From Rhipicephalus microplus (taxonomy: Eukaryota > Arthropoda > Arachnida > Ixodida > Ixodidae): DNA of 64,000 nucleotides. The stretch is from positions 245,525,039 to 245,589,038 of the forward strand of contig NC_134700.1 of the NCBI RefSeq assembly GCF_043290135.1. The letters run 5' to 3'. The notes below the pieces were generated by a model. It was not told the DNA's origin. It saw only the letters and a list, made by a program, of their open reading frames with translations, and did not search any database. Positions 56,301 to 58,780 of this stretch are shown here, one piece after another. A program made the position numbers and the translations under genes. How positions within the stretch are numbered: the stretch's first letter is position 1; the number at the start of each line of letters is the position of its first letter.

Positions 56301-57693
56301 CACTGGAAGGCTGGGACCCACTGGGATGCTAACACTGCTACCGAGCTCTTGCGGTATCTGTCTCGAAGATGCTCTAGCTGAATCCTTCACCTTGGCTGCT
56401 TGTGTGTTCTACCATGACCCTTTTTTCTTTTTTTTTGCGTATAAAGAGTGCGGTTGAGAGGAATCATTCTGCGGCTCGTTACGTCTCAGAACTCTGGTGA
56501 TTACCAAGTGTTCTGCTCATTACGAAGTGTGCCGCTGTACTACCCACCTGGTGATCTGGTATTGCGAAAACGGTAATAAGTTTATGGACAAGGTAAAAGC
56601 GCAGATAAGGCTTGGGGGACTTTAAGCGCAGATTGGTAATTGCGCCATCTTGCGGACGCTTCTCATTGACGTTCTTGTAAGTAGATGAGAACTCGGTAGC
56701 TGGTCGGTAACGACACCGATCAATCACAAAAGTGGAGCAAGAGCTATACAACAATTTGCTCCGGAATGAAACCAATATACTTTAAGCAATAAATTTATTT
56801 AAGACAAAACTTTTGGGGATTGAACTATGATACATTTAGTTAAAGTGAAACAAACTTGGTCAAAATTTTGAAGAAAACATTTGTGTGAATCGGCGTTTGC
56901 TGCTACATTATTATATCTATATAACAACAAATTCGCAAATGGATCGAAGTATCTCAAGATACACTTGGGAGGTACAGTATCGGATACGACAATTGCAGTA
57001 GTATCTGCATCTCGAAAACTTCTTTCCCGAGTATCCTGCGTCATATCGAGATTCAATTTCAAAATATCTTCGCCCAGCCCTGCTCGGAAGTTATATCACG
57101 CTTTAATGAGTTTCGTATGGTAGTTTTCCCGCAAAATATCTACCTTTCACGTGTAATAGGACTTGGGTTGAAGGTCAGCGATTGTCCGTGTCACTCCCTT
57201 TATTACGTTTTTTTTTTTTTGTCTCGAAAAGCCGCGCTGCTTCTGTTTTACGAGCTGACGCGTATGTAAAGTCACTTAGAATCAGGCTGCGGTACACGAC
57301 ATTGTTTCGCCTTCTTTGAGTCACTCAGGTTTGCGGTTTACGTTAAAAAGATTTATATACTGTCAGATTCATTTACGGATTTCAAAACATGCATTGGTGT
57401 GATCCGTCCAAAAGAACGGACGATCTTATAAGTCCGGCGCACGCACAGCATTCGAGACATGTCACACGCGTTTACAGCGAAGGATTAGAGCGGGCGACGG
57501 ATGGTGTCGTGAAACGTTTCTGGCAATGAAACTGTCCTGCCAAGACCATCATGCATGTGTGACACAGAGGGGTAAACACTAGTGGGCGATCGCGAGAAAC
57601 ACTCACCTGTATCTCCTGTATGAGCTCAGTTTCGTCCAGCAGTACCACCTTGCAGTGAAAGGTCTTCGGTTTCTCGCCGAAGCAGCACTTCAT
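615..57693 (-). CDS. EPB41L4A: Band 4.1-like protein 4A orthologue (FERM protein), 21 coding exons
   Basis: Twenty-one minus-strand segments, each with an AG acceptor and GT donor, join in matching phase into 1827 nt encoding 608 residues plus stop. Exons in order: 57607-57693, 37304-37408, 35137-35179, 24931-25009, 20121-20218, 18286-18406, 16239-16326, 10595-10683, 10456-10519, 10018-10109, 9871-9939, 8990-9102, 8670-8748, 8505-8612, 8201-8290, 7648-7755, 6073-6150, 4230-4339, 1867-1918, 871-939, 615-699. Residues about 10-95 form the FERM F1 lobe, 100-200 F2 and 205-290 F3. A shortened FERM-adjacent part follows, then a Ser/Arg and His/Arg-rich low-complexity region (about 375-505) and a conserved tail. 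Such proteins are membrane-cytoskeleton adaptors at the cell cortex that bind transmembrane tails or lipids; the exact partners of this subfamily are poorly known. The F3 motif EYFLGLTP, the WPRITKV strand, the PPWED element and the C-terminal YTKVET point to EPB41L4A rather than EPB41L5/yurt. The assignment is from recognition, not a search. Confidence 0.9.
871..939 (-). CDS. EPB41L4A: EPB41L4A exon 20 (residues 558-581, conserved tail)
   Basis: The acceptor is catttgtag and the donor gtgagt. It encodes [20 protein letters not shown] and KV. This matches the (L/H)VDPxxLxEEQLKxIxYTK tail block of EPB41L4A, the strongest C-terminal evidence for the assignment. Confidence 0.88.
940..1866 (-). 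other. Intron 19 of EPB41L4A
   Basis: AT-rich intron with a T-run near 1249. I see no repeat or coding block in it; short open frames here lack splice-phase support. Confidence 0.75.
1867..1918 (-). CDS. EPB41L4A: EPB41L4A exon 19 (residues 541-558)
   Basis: A 52-nt exon with acceptor gcattcag and donor gtaatc. It encodes [17 protein letters not shown]. It has no domain of its own but bridges exons 18 and 20 in phase. Both flanking introns are AT-rich and lack other coding signal. Confidence 0.78.
1919..4229 (-). other. Intron 18 of EPB41L4A
   Basis: AT-rich intron of 2.3 kb. Apart from the possible dispersed repeat at 3043-3440 nothing is recognised. Confidence 0.75.
3043..3440. repeat. 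Possible dispersed repeat (tttaaagaggccctgcaa...)
   Basis: A stretch somewhat richer in GC than the surrounding intron, opening with tttaaagaggccctgcaac. Its style resembles interspersed repeats of tick genomes. No second copy occurs in this window, so this rests on recollection and is weak. Confidence 0.35.
4230..4339 (-). CDS. EPB41L4A: EPB41L4A exon 18 (residues 504-541)
   Basis: The acceptor is tttgcag and the donor gtgggc, a weak donor chosen because it alone gives the 1-nt phase needed by exon 19. It encodes [20 protein letters not shown], corresponding to the (M/L)VDSxxQWExV block, then a Gln-rich helix. Confidence 0.85.
5060..5275 (-). mobile_element. tRNA-derived SINE, family B
   Basis: The minus strand has a tRNA-like head with A box TAGCTCAGTTGTTAGAA and B box GGTTCAATCCC, then a tail reading AAGTTATCTTTTCGACCACTT. 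The same tail, ending in ...TGTTAG.T.TCA.TAAT, occurs twice at 49980-50265, which defines a family within this window. The tRNA-like head lets RNA polymerase III transcribe the element; mobilisation depends on LINE enzymes. This copy is diverged. Confidence 0.75.
5622..5681. repeat. (TG)n-rich microsatellite
   Basis: Interrupted TG dinucleotide run with tgtgcatg variants inside intron 17. Confidence 0.9.
6073..6150 (-). CDS. EPB41L4A: EPB41L4A exon 17 (residues 478-504, His/Arg-rich)
   Basis: The acceptor is ctttcag and the donor gtgagc. It encodes DSGSES followed by [15 protein letters not shown], a dense histidine/arginine run, and ends with the AG|G arginine shared with exon 18. Vertebrate relatives have an Arg/Lys-rich run here; the histidine enrichment looks lineage-specific (inference). 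Confidence 0.85.
6151..7647 (-). other. Intron 16 of EPB41L4A
   Basis: AT-rich intron of 1.5 kb without recognisable repeat or coding block. Confidence 0.7.
7648..7755 (-). CDS. EPB41L4A: EPB41L4A exon 16 (residues 442-478, RS-rich)
   Basis: The acceptor is tttgtag and the donor gtaatc. It encodes [20 protein letters not shown] and further SR-type residues. The RRGSDNES island matches the RxxSxxSDNDS-like patch of vertebrate EPB41L4A. Confidence 0.85.
7756..8200 (-). other. Intron 15 of EPB41L4A
   Basis: AT-rich intron of 445 bp. Nothing recognised. Confidence 0.7.
8201..8290 (-). CDS. EPB41L4A: EPB41L4A exon 15 (residues 412-442, RS-rich)
   Basis: The acceptor is actcaag and the donor gtaaaa. 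It encodes [20 protein letters not shown], a basic Ser/Arg-rich segment expected to be disordered and phosphorylatable. The acceptor is weaker than its neighbours, so an alternative border is possible. Confidence 0.8.
8505..8612 (-). CDS. EPB41L4A: EPB41L4A exon 14 (residues 376-412)
   Basis: The acceptor is ccggacag and the donor gtatgt. It encodes a Ser/Thr/Pro-rich stretch ending [10 protein letters not shown]. The (A/P)PWE element is a short conserved island in the disordered half of EPB41L4A and supports the orthology. Confidence 0.85.
8670..8748 (-). CDS. EPB41L4A: EPB41L4A exon 13 (residues 350-376)
   Basis: The acceptor is atttcag and the donor a consensus gtaagt. It encodes [20 protein letters not shown], linker sequence without a recognisable domain. 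It is required to keep exons 12 and 14 in frame. The intron after it is only 57 bp. Confidence 0.8.
8990..9102 (-). CDS. EPB41L4A: EPB41L4A exon 12 (residues 312-350)
   Basis: The acceptor is cacgcag and the donor gtatat. It encodes a basic, proline-containing stretch with [14 protein letters not shown], similar in position and character to the Arg/Ser-Lys-Thr-rich segment after the FERM domain of EPB41L4A. The frame is set by phases on both sides; the other frames do not connect. Confidence 0.82.
9103..9870 (-). other. Intron 11 of EPB41L4A
   Basis: AT-rich intron of 768 bp. Nothing recognised. Confidence 0.7.
9871..9939 (-). CDS. EPB41L4A: EPB41L4A exon 11 (residues 289-312, FERM-adjacent)
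   Basis: The donor is gtaagtac, after a 78-bp intron 10. It encodes [21 protein letters not shown]. The terminal GGKFR resembles the G(S/G)(K/R)FRYSGRT core that opens the FERM-adjacent domain, but the usual YSGRT is replaced by VRERP, so that region looks degenerate here. Confidence 0.88.
10018..10109 (-). CDS. EPB41L4A: EPB41L4A exon 10 (residues 259-289, end of F3)
   Basis: The acceptor is tttgttag and the donor gtagta. It encodes [20 protein letters not shown] followed by HHSFF, the C-terminal helix of the PTB-like F3 lobe ([17 protein letters not shown] is nearly invariant in 4.1-type FERM proteins). Confidence 0.93.
10456..10519 (-). CDS. EPB41L4A: EPB41L4A exon 9 (residues 237-258, F3)
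   Basis: A 64-nt exon separated from exon 8 by a 75-bp intron, with donor gtacgt. It encodes [18 protein letters not shown], the central F3 strands, ending phase 0 after HDKT. Confidence 0.9.
10595..10683 (-). CDS. EPB41L4A: EPB41L4A exon 8 (residues 208-237, F3)
   Basis: The acceptor is attttag and the donor gtaagc. It encodes [20 protein letters not shown] and the NKTK loop. YFLGLTP with a preceding GE(N/D) distinguishes the EPB41L4 branch from protein 4.1 and FRMD3/5. The split TG|G codon gives the tryptophan of WPRIT in exon 9. Confidence 0.92.
11030..11184 (-). repeat. 3' LTR of the Ty3/gypsy element
   Basis: Aligns without gaps to 15987-16141; by eye about one base in six differs. It retains the tgttgc...gcaaca inverted termini. 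Confidence 0.9.
11290..12260 (-). pseudogene. Integrase domain of the Ty3/gypsy Pol
   Basis: A zinc-binding region (CESCQH, near 12140-12150) is followed by the core with D in [14 protein letters not shown] in [11 protein letters not shown] and E in [15 protein letters not shown], giving all three DDE residues across separate frames. The C-terminal GPY/F module reads [20 protein letters not shown] near 11380-11320, and no chromodomain follows. At least two frame changes separate the parts. Confidence 0.87.
12600..12953 (-). pseudogene. RNase H domain of the Ty3/gypsy Pol
   Basis: Contains [19 protein letters not shown] (usual form TDASxxGxGAVLxQ, with the catalytic aspartate kept) and [14 protein letters not shown], corresponding to the YSxTExExLAL helix with its catalytic glutamate. 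It is fused in order after RT but in a different frame. Confidence 0.82.
13080..13893 (-). pseudogene. Reverse transcriptase domain of the Ty3/gypsy Pol, catalytically broken
   Basis: It has the opening blocks [20 protein letters not shown], then [20 protein letters not shown], the [19 protein letters not shown] strand and motif A YFSLID. A TAA directly follows the motif A aspartate (stop near 13519-13521). Further down the same strand, motif C reads CYLHDVIVF at about 13345-13316. The first of the two catalytic aspartates of YxDD is histidine (codon 13334-13336). [14 protein letters not shown] near 13230-13190 is the thumb region. Reverse transcription from this copy is impossible. Confidence 0.87.
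14013..14714 (-). pseudogene. Aspartic protease domain of the Ty3/gypsy Pol
   Basis: An open stretch of 233 codons. It contains the retropepsin active site [20 protein letters not shown] (DTG at residues 31-33, codons near 14624) and a later VILGLDF element matching the family's second conserved Ile-Leu-Gly block. The active-site triad is intact, but the frame is closed before RT. Confidence 0.85.
14744..15917 (-). pseudogene. Gag remnant of the Ty3/gypsy element
   Basis: It begins at an ATG at 15917 ([20 protein letters not shown]). The capsid-like core contains [15 protein letters not shown] and the [20 protein letters not shown] helix typical of arthropod gypsy Gag. A frameshift near 15430-15445 moves the frame so that [14 protein letters not shown] continues from 15445 downward. 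A further shift precedes the nucleocapsid segment, which carries one CCHC knuckle, [14 protein letters not shown] (C-x2-C-x4-H-x4-C), near 15011-14970. It is not translatable as one protein. Confidence 0.88.
15987..16141 (-). repeat. 5' LTR of the Ty3/gypsy element
   Basis: Partner of the 11030-11184 repeat. Its termini have drifted (tgatgc...gcaaaa). As the 5' LTR it would hold the element's promoter, and it lies 97 bp below the exon 7 border, pointing in the direction of host transcription. Confidence 0.9.
16239..16326 (-). CDS. EPB41L4A: EPB41L4A exon 7 (residues 178-207, F2 to F3)
   Basis: The acceptor is gtggcag and the donor gtgagtt. It encodes [20 protein letters not shown] and then YGVDLHPVI, the end of F2 and first strand of F3. 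A Ty3/gypsy LTR starts 97 bp downstream of the exon, inside intron 7. Confidence 0.92.
17465..17800. repeat. Pyrimidine-rich (TTTC/CTCT) tract
   Basis: More than 300 bases of almost pure C/T on the plus strand (A/G on the transcribed strand of the gene). It is low-complexity and creates spurious Phe/Ser-rich open frames. Confidence 0.85.
17870..18130 (+). mobile_element. tRNA-derived SINE, family C (candidate)
   Basis: A box tagcccagtggttatta (17876-) and B box agttcaaatccca (17920-17932) are spaced as in a tRNA, followed by a T-rich and (CT)n body. It is a single copy in this window, so family status is inferred from the split polymerase III promoter. Confidence 0.55.
18286..18406 (-). CDS. 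EPB41L4A: EPB41L4A exon 6 (residues 138-178, F2)
   Basis: The acceptor is tctacag and the donor a strong gtaagt. It encodes [11 protein letters not shown], the most recognisable motif of FERM F2 lobes, then the helix ending in ELHKGL. The AG|A junction to exon 7 restores the arginine before GQVPA. Confidence 0.92.
18407..20120 (-). other. Intron 5 of EPB41L4A
   Basis: AT-rich, no recognised repeats. Confidence 0.7.
20121..20218 (-). CDS. EPB41L4A: EPB41L4A exon 5 (residues 105-138, start of F2)
   Basis: The acceptor is attgcag and the donor gtgagac. It encodes [16 protein letters not shown] and the following helix, the classic opening of the F2 (acyl-CoA-binding-like) lobe. The terminal T joins exon 6 to give the serine of SELGDYD. 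Confidence 0.92.
21301..21420 (+). repeat. 60-bp tandem duplication inside the LINE
   Basis: 21301-21360 and 21361-21420 are the same 60 bases with four mismatches. The unit is 20 codons long ([16 protein letters not shown]...), so the duplication preserves the frame. Confidence 0.95.
21987..22998. mobile_element. Tigger/pogo-like DNA transposon remnant (non-autonomous)
   Basis: The left end cagtaaaagctcattaattc and the right end, reverse-complemented as tagtaaaaacctcgttaact, form terminal inverted repeats of the pogo/Tigger type. A TA precedes the left end (21985-21986). It is about 1.0 kb with no transposase frame. It interrupts the LINE, so it inserted later. Confidence 0.8.
22864..22895. 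repeat. GC-rich perfect palindrome
   Basis: Arms cacggccgctcgat and atcgagcggccgtg, 14 bp each, around a 4-base loop. The sequence ttcctt occurs on both sides, separated from the arms by a single base on the left (22857-22862) and directly on the right (22896-22901), suggesting a tiny insertion. Confidence 0.85.
23395..24350. other. Intron 4 stretch without recognised features
   Basis: GC-richer intronic sequence. Open frames up to about 150 codons occur on both strands, but none carries a recognisable motif or splice-consistent neighbour. Confidence 0.6.
24355..24530 (+). mobile_element. tRNA-derived SINE, family D (candidate)
   Basis: A box tggctcagtggttaacgcc at 24362 and B box cacgttggattccgcac at 24404, tRNA-spaced, followed by a T-rich and (ta)n body. 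Single copy here. Confidence 0.6.
24931..25009 (-). CDS. EPB41L4A: EPB41L4A exon 4 (residues 79-105, end of F1)
   Basis: The acceptor is cgcag and the donor gtgagt. It encodes [15 protein letters not shown] followed by LEEITR, the last F1 strand and F1-F2 linker of band 4.1 proteins. The incoming phase from exon 3 and the outgoing AG|G junction into exon 5 both match. It lies alone between repeat-rich introns of 10.1 and 4.7 kb. Confidence 0.9.
25210..25800. repeat. Possible dispersed repeat (gacactaaagaggaa...)
   Basis: AT-rich block within GC-rich intron, opening aaaaaagacactaaagagga, with paired tgacgtca motifs near 25548-25575. The opening resembles interspersed repeats of ticks. No second copy occurs in this window. 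Confidence 0.35.
26080..26576. mobile_element. 497-bp MITE with long terminal inverted repeats
   Basis: Left arm 26080-26155 (caaggaggattaaaa...) and right arm 26484-26576 (...tctttaattatccttg) are inverted copies sharing ttgctggagtggaa and the aagatggcgg block. The 8-bp tacacacc flanks it exactly (26072-26079 and 26577-26584). An uninterrupted minisatellite unit just upstream (near 26009-26040) shows the empty-site sequence. The 8-bp duplication fits hAT- or P-like superfamilies; there is no transposase. Confidence 0.88.
26625..26790 (+). repeat. ~44-bp tandem array
   Basis: Three to four units containing gcgcatgcgccgtcgcgctt and cgagaacatcggcagctgac directly upstream of a TATA box. The two central units are nearly identical. 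Confidence 0.88.
26791..26827 (+). promoter_or_regulatory. TATA box plus initiator
   Basis: gtatatatac at 26791-26800 and a tcagtt initiator at 26822-26827. The initiator A lies 32 bp from the start of the TATA, a standard arthropod core-promoter spacing. It points on the plus strand, antisense to EPB41L4A. Confidence 0.5.
26880..27020 (+). CDS. Short ORF behind the intronic promoter, unknown
   Basis: 47 codons beginning [20 protein letters not shown], 56 bp after the predicted start site. It is Ser/Asn-rich with no domain. A strong donor (caagtaagt) overlaps its stop, so it may be a first exon. It could be the 5' end of an autonomous element or chance. Confidence 0.3.
   Translation: MNSNESANTMIDVPSTSAALSHTCVRVHSFNTSSYNYVNQFSHRPK
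26985..27096 (+). repeat. Direct duplication carrying a splice-donor motif
   Basis: Two copies of cacgttaaccaatttagcca followed by tcgacccaagtaagtcgca (first near 26987-27030, second near 27050-27090). Each has GTAAGT. Confidence 0.85.
28555..29839 (+). mobile_element. Solo LTR, 1285 bp
   Basis: Ends are tgtcaca and tgtgata, near-perfect inverted termini. The exact 5-bp duplication tctac lies at 28550-28554 and 29840-29844. It contains ggtatttaagcg (TATA-like, near 28915) and an aataaa near 29182, as a plus-strand LTR would. No internal retrotransposon genes adjoin it, so recombination between LTRs probably left it behind. A 5-bp duplication suits Bel/Pao or Ty3 elements. Confidence 0.8.
29025..29110 (+). 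repeat. Short tandem repeats within the solo LTR
   Basis: Two to three units of gccagtgtgcgtag followed by (g/a)taggaga(c/t)gaag. Confidence 0.8.
30676..31059. mobile_element. Foldback element with (TCCG)n core
   Basis: The left arm cacagcatatccacggagt and the inverse of it at 31041-31059 continue inward through gatgatgagtggggcgaagc on both sides into a TCCG/CGGA-rich centre near 30900. The whole 384 bp can fold on itself. The repeats create long but meaningless open frames in several frames. Confidence 0.85.
31337..31515. repeat. Dispersed repeat, copy 1 (pair with 58672-58780)
   Basis: Shares gc(a/g)tagcca(g/a)atat, a T-run followed by a G-run, and cttgaaatggtcatttt with the second copy. 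Homopolymer-rich and diverged. Confidence 0.6.
31678..31825. repeat. Minisatellite, ~55-bp unit, three copies
   Basis: Units open with ggggcgcta(a/g)gccag followed by (t/c)cccatacattgacat. Confidence 0.85.
32484..32511. repeat. Perfect hairpin palindrome
   Basis: gaccaacgttac / gtaacgttggtc, 12-bp arms, 4-base loop. It shares caacgttact with the palindrome at 33315-33352. Confidence 0.9.
32555..32620 (+). repeat. Short tandem repeat (atggctatatataacaat)
   Basis: Three to four imperfect units. Confidence 0.85.
32706..32944 (-). mobile_element. tRNA-derived SINE, family A (Ruka-like), copy 1
   Basis: Minus-strand tRNA-like head (A box TGGTCTAGTGGCCAAGG, B box GGATTGAATCC region near 32876-32890), then the conserved body and a (caat)-type 3' tail. 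The exact 14-bp ttctgcaaagcgat lies on both sides (32692-32705 and 32945-32958). Four further copies in this window define the family. The intact duplication marks it as a young insertion. Confidence 0.93.
33315..33352. repeat. Perfect 17-bp-arm hairpin
   Basis: caacgttactagattct / agaatctagtaacgttg around tctg. It directly precedes the 33363-33824 inverted repeat. Confidence 0.92.
33363..33824. mobile_element. Long inverted-repeat (foldback) element
   Basis: The arm at 33363-33530 and its inverted copy at about 33655-33824 share ggctgtctataac, cgacatctgcagtcg and catctgagcatgcgcggcgc, about 85-90 percent by eye. The spacer is T-rich. No protein. Confidence 0.87.
35137..35179 (-). CDS. EPB41L4A: EPB41L4A exon 3 (residues 65-79, F1 lobe)
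   Basis: A 43-nt micro-exon with acceptor ctttttcag and donor gtgcgt. It encodes [14 protein letters not shown], the W-L-D-P element found in F1 of 4.1-family proteins, and ends in phase 1. It was found by motif and phase, since it is too short for simple gene prediction. Confidence 0.88.
35430..35860. mobile_element. Diverged relative of the 30676 foldback element
   Basis: The opening ccacgaagtgcatgacgacg, then agtgggcgaagc, parallels the 30676 arm. A (ggacggacggac) tract lies at 35720-35825, and an end near 35845 resembles the inverse arm. Confidence 0.6.
35540..35704. repeat. Inverted repeat, ~47-bp arms
   Basis: gattgttttgaaatgaaagc...gacgcggacagaaagac (35540-35590) and its inverted copy at 35658-35704. 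It is nested in the foldback relative and could be a separate MITE. Confidence 0.75.
35990..36106 (-). mobile_element. tRNA-derived SINE head, family E, copy 1
   Basis: Minus-strand A box TGGCTCTGTGGTAGAA (36090-36105) and B box GGTATGATTCCTGC (36050-36063). A second copy with the same A box is at 45525-45592. Confidence 0.6.
37304..37408 (-). CDS. EPB41L4A: EPB41L4A exon 2 (residues 30-64, F1 lobe)
   Basis: The acceptor is gtttcag and the donor gtgagtg; both borders are phase 0. It encodes the F1 helix and the strand containing YFGLRF, a FERM F1 hallmark preceded by the usual hydrophobic/acidic helix ([14 protein letters not shown]). It fits between exon 1 and the HWLDP element of exon 3 without a gap. 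Confidence 0.9.
37750..37775. repeat. Small palindrome
   Basis: acttatcttaacac-gg-tgttaagatgagt, 11-bp perfect core arms. Confidence 0.8.
37965..38130 (-). mobile_element. 3' end of a truncated LINE (candidate)
   Basis: The minus strand reads [20 protein letters not shown] and PPFAGV before a stop, then ccaaataaagtttatttcac as a LINE-like 3' end. This style of C-terminus is typical of arthropod non-LTR ORF2 remnants; the clade is not assigned. Confidence 0.5.
39873..40096 (-). mobile_element. SINE family A, copy 2
   Basis: Body match to copy 1 (gggtttaacgtc, cgaccacctggggttc, acctgcgggtcag), with small deletions and a shortened tRNA head. An old copy. Confidence 0.88.
40563..41039 (-). mobile_element. 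5'-truncated I-like LINE 3' end with target duplication
   Basis: The minus strand encodes the ORF2 C-terminus with the CCHC-type knuckle [20 protein letters not shown] and downstream text, then a 3' UTR ending in (ta)n(tc)n. The exact 12-bp ggatcaccggaa lies on both sides (40551-40562 and 41040-41051), so the 5' truncation point is at 41039. Upstream codons that seem to extend the frame belong to the target site. Confidence 0.88.
42444..43192. mobile_element. Large foldback element with nested inner element
   Basis: Outer arms 42444-42620 and 42990-43192 are inverted copies (aatgtggaaatatatgagcg..., cactagaaaacattcattgc-type text, C-run plus A-run, atgtttatctacttcaacag). The right arm carries about 20 extra bases. 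Between them lies the 42667-42894 element. Confidence 0.88.
42667..42894. mobile_element. Inner MITE-like element (ttacccccgtattc termini)
   Basis: Left ttacccccgtattcagaaac and right gttctagaatacgggggtaa are inverted termini. ttcacttgaca and tctcaagtgaa pair further in. 228 bp, no ORF. Confidence 0.75.
45525..45592 (-). mobile_element. tRNA-derived SINE head, family E, copy 2
   Basis: Minus-strand A box TGGCTCTGTGGTAGAC and B box GGATTTGATTCTCA. It abuts SINE A copy 3 head to head. Confidence 0.6.
45593..45828 (+). mobile_element. SINE family A, copy 3
   Basis: Complete plus-strand copy: tRNA-like head with A box tggtctagcggctaggg and B box ggctcgaatcccgg, body with agaaccccaggtggtcgaaa, tail catatcaatcaa. 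Confidence 0.92.
46231..46335. repeat. Tandem duplication, ~52-bp unit
   Basis: Two units starting taaagaaaaaaatacgatga and ending caccgc(t/c)(t/g)ggta. Confidence 0.88.
47226..47365. repeat. Dispersed repeat, copy 1 (pair with 48215-48358)
   Basis: Shares gcaacgacat, gggcagcagag(g/a)cccat and aaacgagagc(g/a)tcggctt with a second copy 1 kb away, same orientation. Identity by eye is roughly 75-80 percent. Confidence 0.8.
48215..48358. repeat. Dispersed repeat, copy 2
   Basis: Partner of 47226-47365. Confidence 0.8.
48690..48835. repeat. Dispersed repeat, copy 1 (pair with 60266-60411)
   Basis: Both copies run from aaggctc(t/c)ctgggc through cgtgacccccc and ccagaaagga to atcctcctcttc. Identity about 70 percent by eye. 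Confidence 0.75.
49961..49982. repeat. (AT)n microsatellite
   Basis: About 11 units of ta at the outer edge of the SINE palindrome. Confidence 0.9.
49980..50265. mobile_element. Head-to-head pair of family B SINEs forming a palindrome
   Basis: Arms of about 140 bp: the minus-strand copy 49983-50119 and plus-strand copy 50127-50265 meet at gaataacgcg-ttcgatgga-cgcgttattc. Both keep the B box and the tail (aagttatcttttcatccaat) but lack the A box, lost at the junction. Confidence 0.9.
50326..50382. repeat. (AC)n microsatellite
   Basis: Interrupted AC run; it generates artefactual His/Thr open frames. Confidence 0.92.
50713..50952 (+). mobile_element. SINE family A, copy 4
   Basis: Plus-strand copy with head tggtctagcgggtaaggtac, B box ggtatcaaatcccgg, and tail catatcaatcaatcaatg. 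Confidence 0.92.
51651..51840 (-). mobile_element. 5'-truncated RTE-type LINE 3' end with target duplication
   Basis: The minus strand holds the ORF2 3' end typical of RTE elements (the plus strand reads gactacgtccactgcaggac... and cgccagttaacttggtcctg), ending in a (gct)n(gat)n tail. The exact 12-bp atgcacatctat flanks it (51639-51650 and 51841-51852). Only 190 bp was inserted. Confidence 0.9.
52726..52763. mobile_element. 38-bp hairpin insertion with 10-bp direct repeats
   Basis: The insert opens catagagtttcatacaa and closes ttgtatgagactatat, a hairpin with two mismatches in 16 bp. Exact ggcagtgacc lies on both sides (52716-52725 and 52764-52773). Confidence 0.8.
53995..54056 (+). mobile_element. 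tRNA-like head, possible SINE fragment
   Basis: A box tagtggtcagcgc and B box aggttcgatcattc at tRNA spacing, just upstream of SINE A copy 5. Confidence 0.35.
54066..54309 (-). mobile_element. SINE family A, copy 5
   Basis: Minus-strand copy, close to copy 1 through the body. ttcgatctggttc on one side and ttcgatcgggtgg on the other (11 of 13) look like a decayed duplication. Confidence 0.92.
54845..54935. repeat. (CATA)n microsatellite
   Basis: About 22 uninterrupted units, with further units after a short break up to about 54965. Confidence 0.95.
57607..57693 (-). CDS. EPB41L4A: EPB41L4A exon 1 (start codon, residues 1-29)
   Basis: The ATG at 57693-57691 sits in a favourable gccATGa context and opens [20 protein letters not shown], the first strand of the F1 ubiquitin-like lobe. 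The donor is gtgagt immediately after residue 29 (phase 0). This start was chosen because the family begins with a short Cys-containing leader just before the F1 strand. The adjacent cysteines could be lipidated, but that is inference. A 20.2-kb intron follows. Confidence 0.88.
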
Positions 57694-58170
57694 GGCGAAA
57701 GCACACGGCGGCGTAGACGTGACGGTCGAGTGACCCGAGGTACGGAAGAATGCGGTGACGCCTATTCCGAAGAAGAACGCGCGTCAAAATCCAGATTCAA
57801 GGCGGCAGCAGAAGTCGCGGAGCCATCTTCTCCTAAACACGAGTCCGCGGCGCTTTAGCCAAGCTCCGGGAGGAAGATAAAAGCGACCTGTTGCACACCT
57901 TTGCTGAAGTGGCCTCTCCTTCGACAGACAACAGTCCTCTACGCGATCGCTCTTTCCCGTTGTGGTCACTCCTCTCGGCCACTGCTGTTCTTCTTCGACC
58001 GGCGCTACGTACAAAGGATGCAGAAAGCTGTCATACCTGTTTTCAGAACCACCGCGCTCAGTGCTTCGCAAACGCATGGACGTATGTGCTCCATTAGCCA
58101 CCGCGCTCCGTGAAGCAAGTAGTGGCTGACCGTAGACAAATGATAAAAGATCCTCACAGTCAAAGTTTTT
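57694..58170 (-). promoter_or_regulatory. Probable 5' UTR / promoter region of EPB41L4A
   Basis: GC-rich sequence directly upstream of the start codon. The minus strand has a cttttatcttcc TATA-like element near 57880 and a purine-rich ggaggaag on the opposite strand. No start site can be fixed; a further non-coding exon upstream is possible. Confidence 0.35.
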
Positions 58171-58671
58171 CAATTATATTAGTTGCGAAACTAGGTTACA
58201 AAACAAACACATACCCAAAACTAAGTTTGCAAAAAATTACTTGCAGAATGTTGCGTCATCTGGGAGCAGCAATGTAAAACAGATAGTTTTTTTTTTTCTG
58301 TTCACGTTTTTTTCCACATATTTTCACGTTGCGCGAGACATTATTATCGCTACGAGCGTTTAATTTTCTATTTTACTGGCCAACAGATAACGCGACAACC
58401 AACAAATTTTATCAAAATTGGGCAACAATAAGTTTGGTATGATTGAAGAACTCACTTCTCTGCTTCACAGGAGCTGCTGCTGATGATGATGCTCACTTCA
58501 AGTAATGTTGGGTCTGTACCTGCTGCACGTGCGTTCGAGACCTTGGCGTTTCAATTCACCCAACATTACATTCGGTATCACCTTCCAAAAGTGAGATCAT
58601 TCGAAGGGCTCTAATCGAAGGGTTCTAATCAGTCGAAGGGCTCATTATCACGGTGCAGTTCAGTTTCAGCA

Positions 58672-58780
58672 CACGGCAGGGGCGTAGCCAAATATTTTTT
58701 TTTTTTTTTGCGGGAGGAGGTACCTTTTTAAATTCCAGAAGGGGGGGAGGGCACACCTTTGAAATGATCATTTTATCGCA
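58672..58780. repeat. Dispersed repeat, copy 2 (pair with 31337-31515)
   Basis: gcgtagccaaatat, a T-run, a G-rich run and cctttgaaatgatcatttt, same order and orientation as copy 1. Confidence 0.6.

Larger units (their letters stand above)
37409..57606 (-). other. Intron 1 of EPB41L4A (20.2 kb)
   Basis: Repeat-dense, GC-richer intron. Gaps without recognised content: 38160-39870, 40100-40545, 41055-42440, 43195-45520, 45830-46225, 46340-47220, 48360-48685, 48840-49975, 50960-51645, 51855-52710, 52775-53990, 54310-54840 and 54970-57600. Open frames there lack motifs. Confidence 0.7.
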
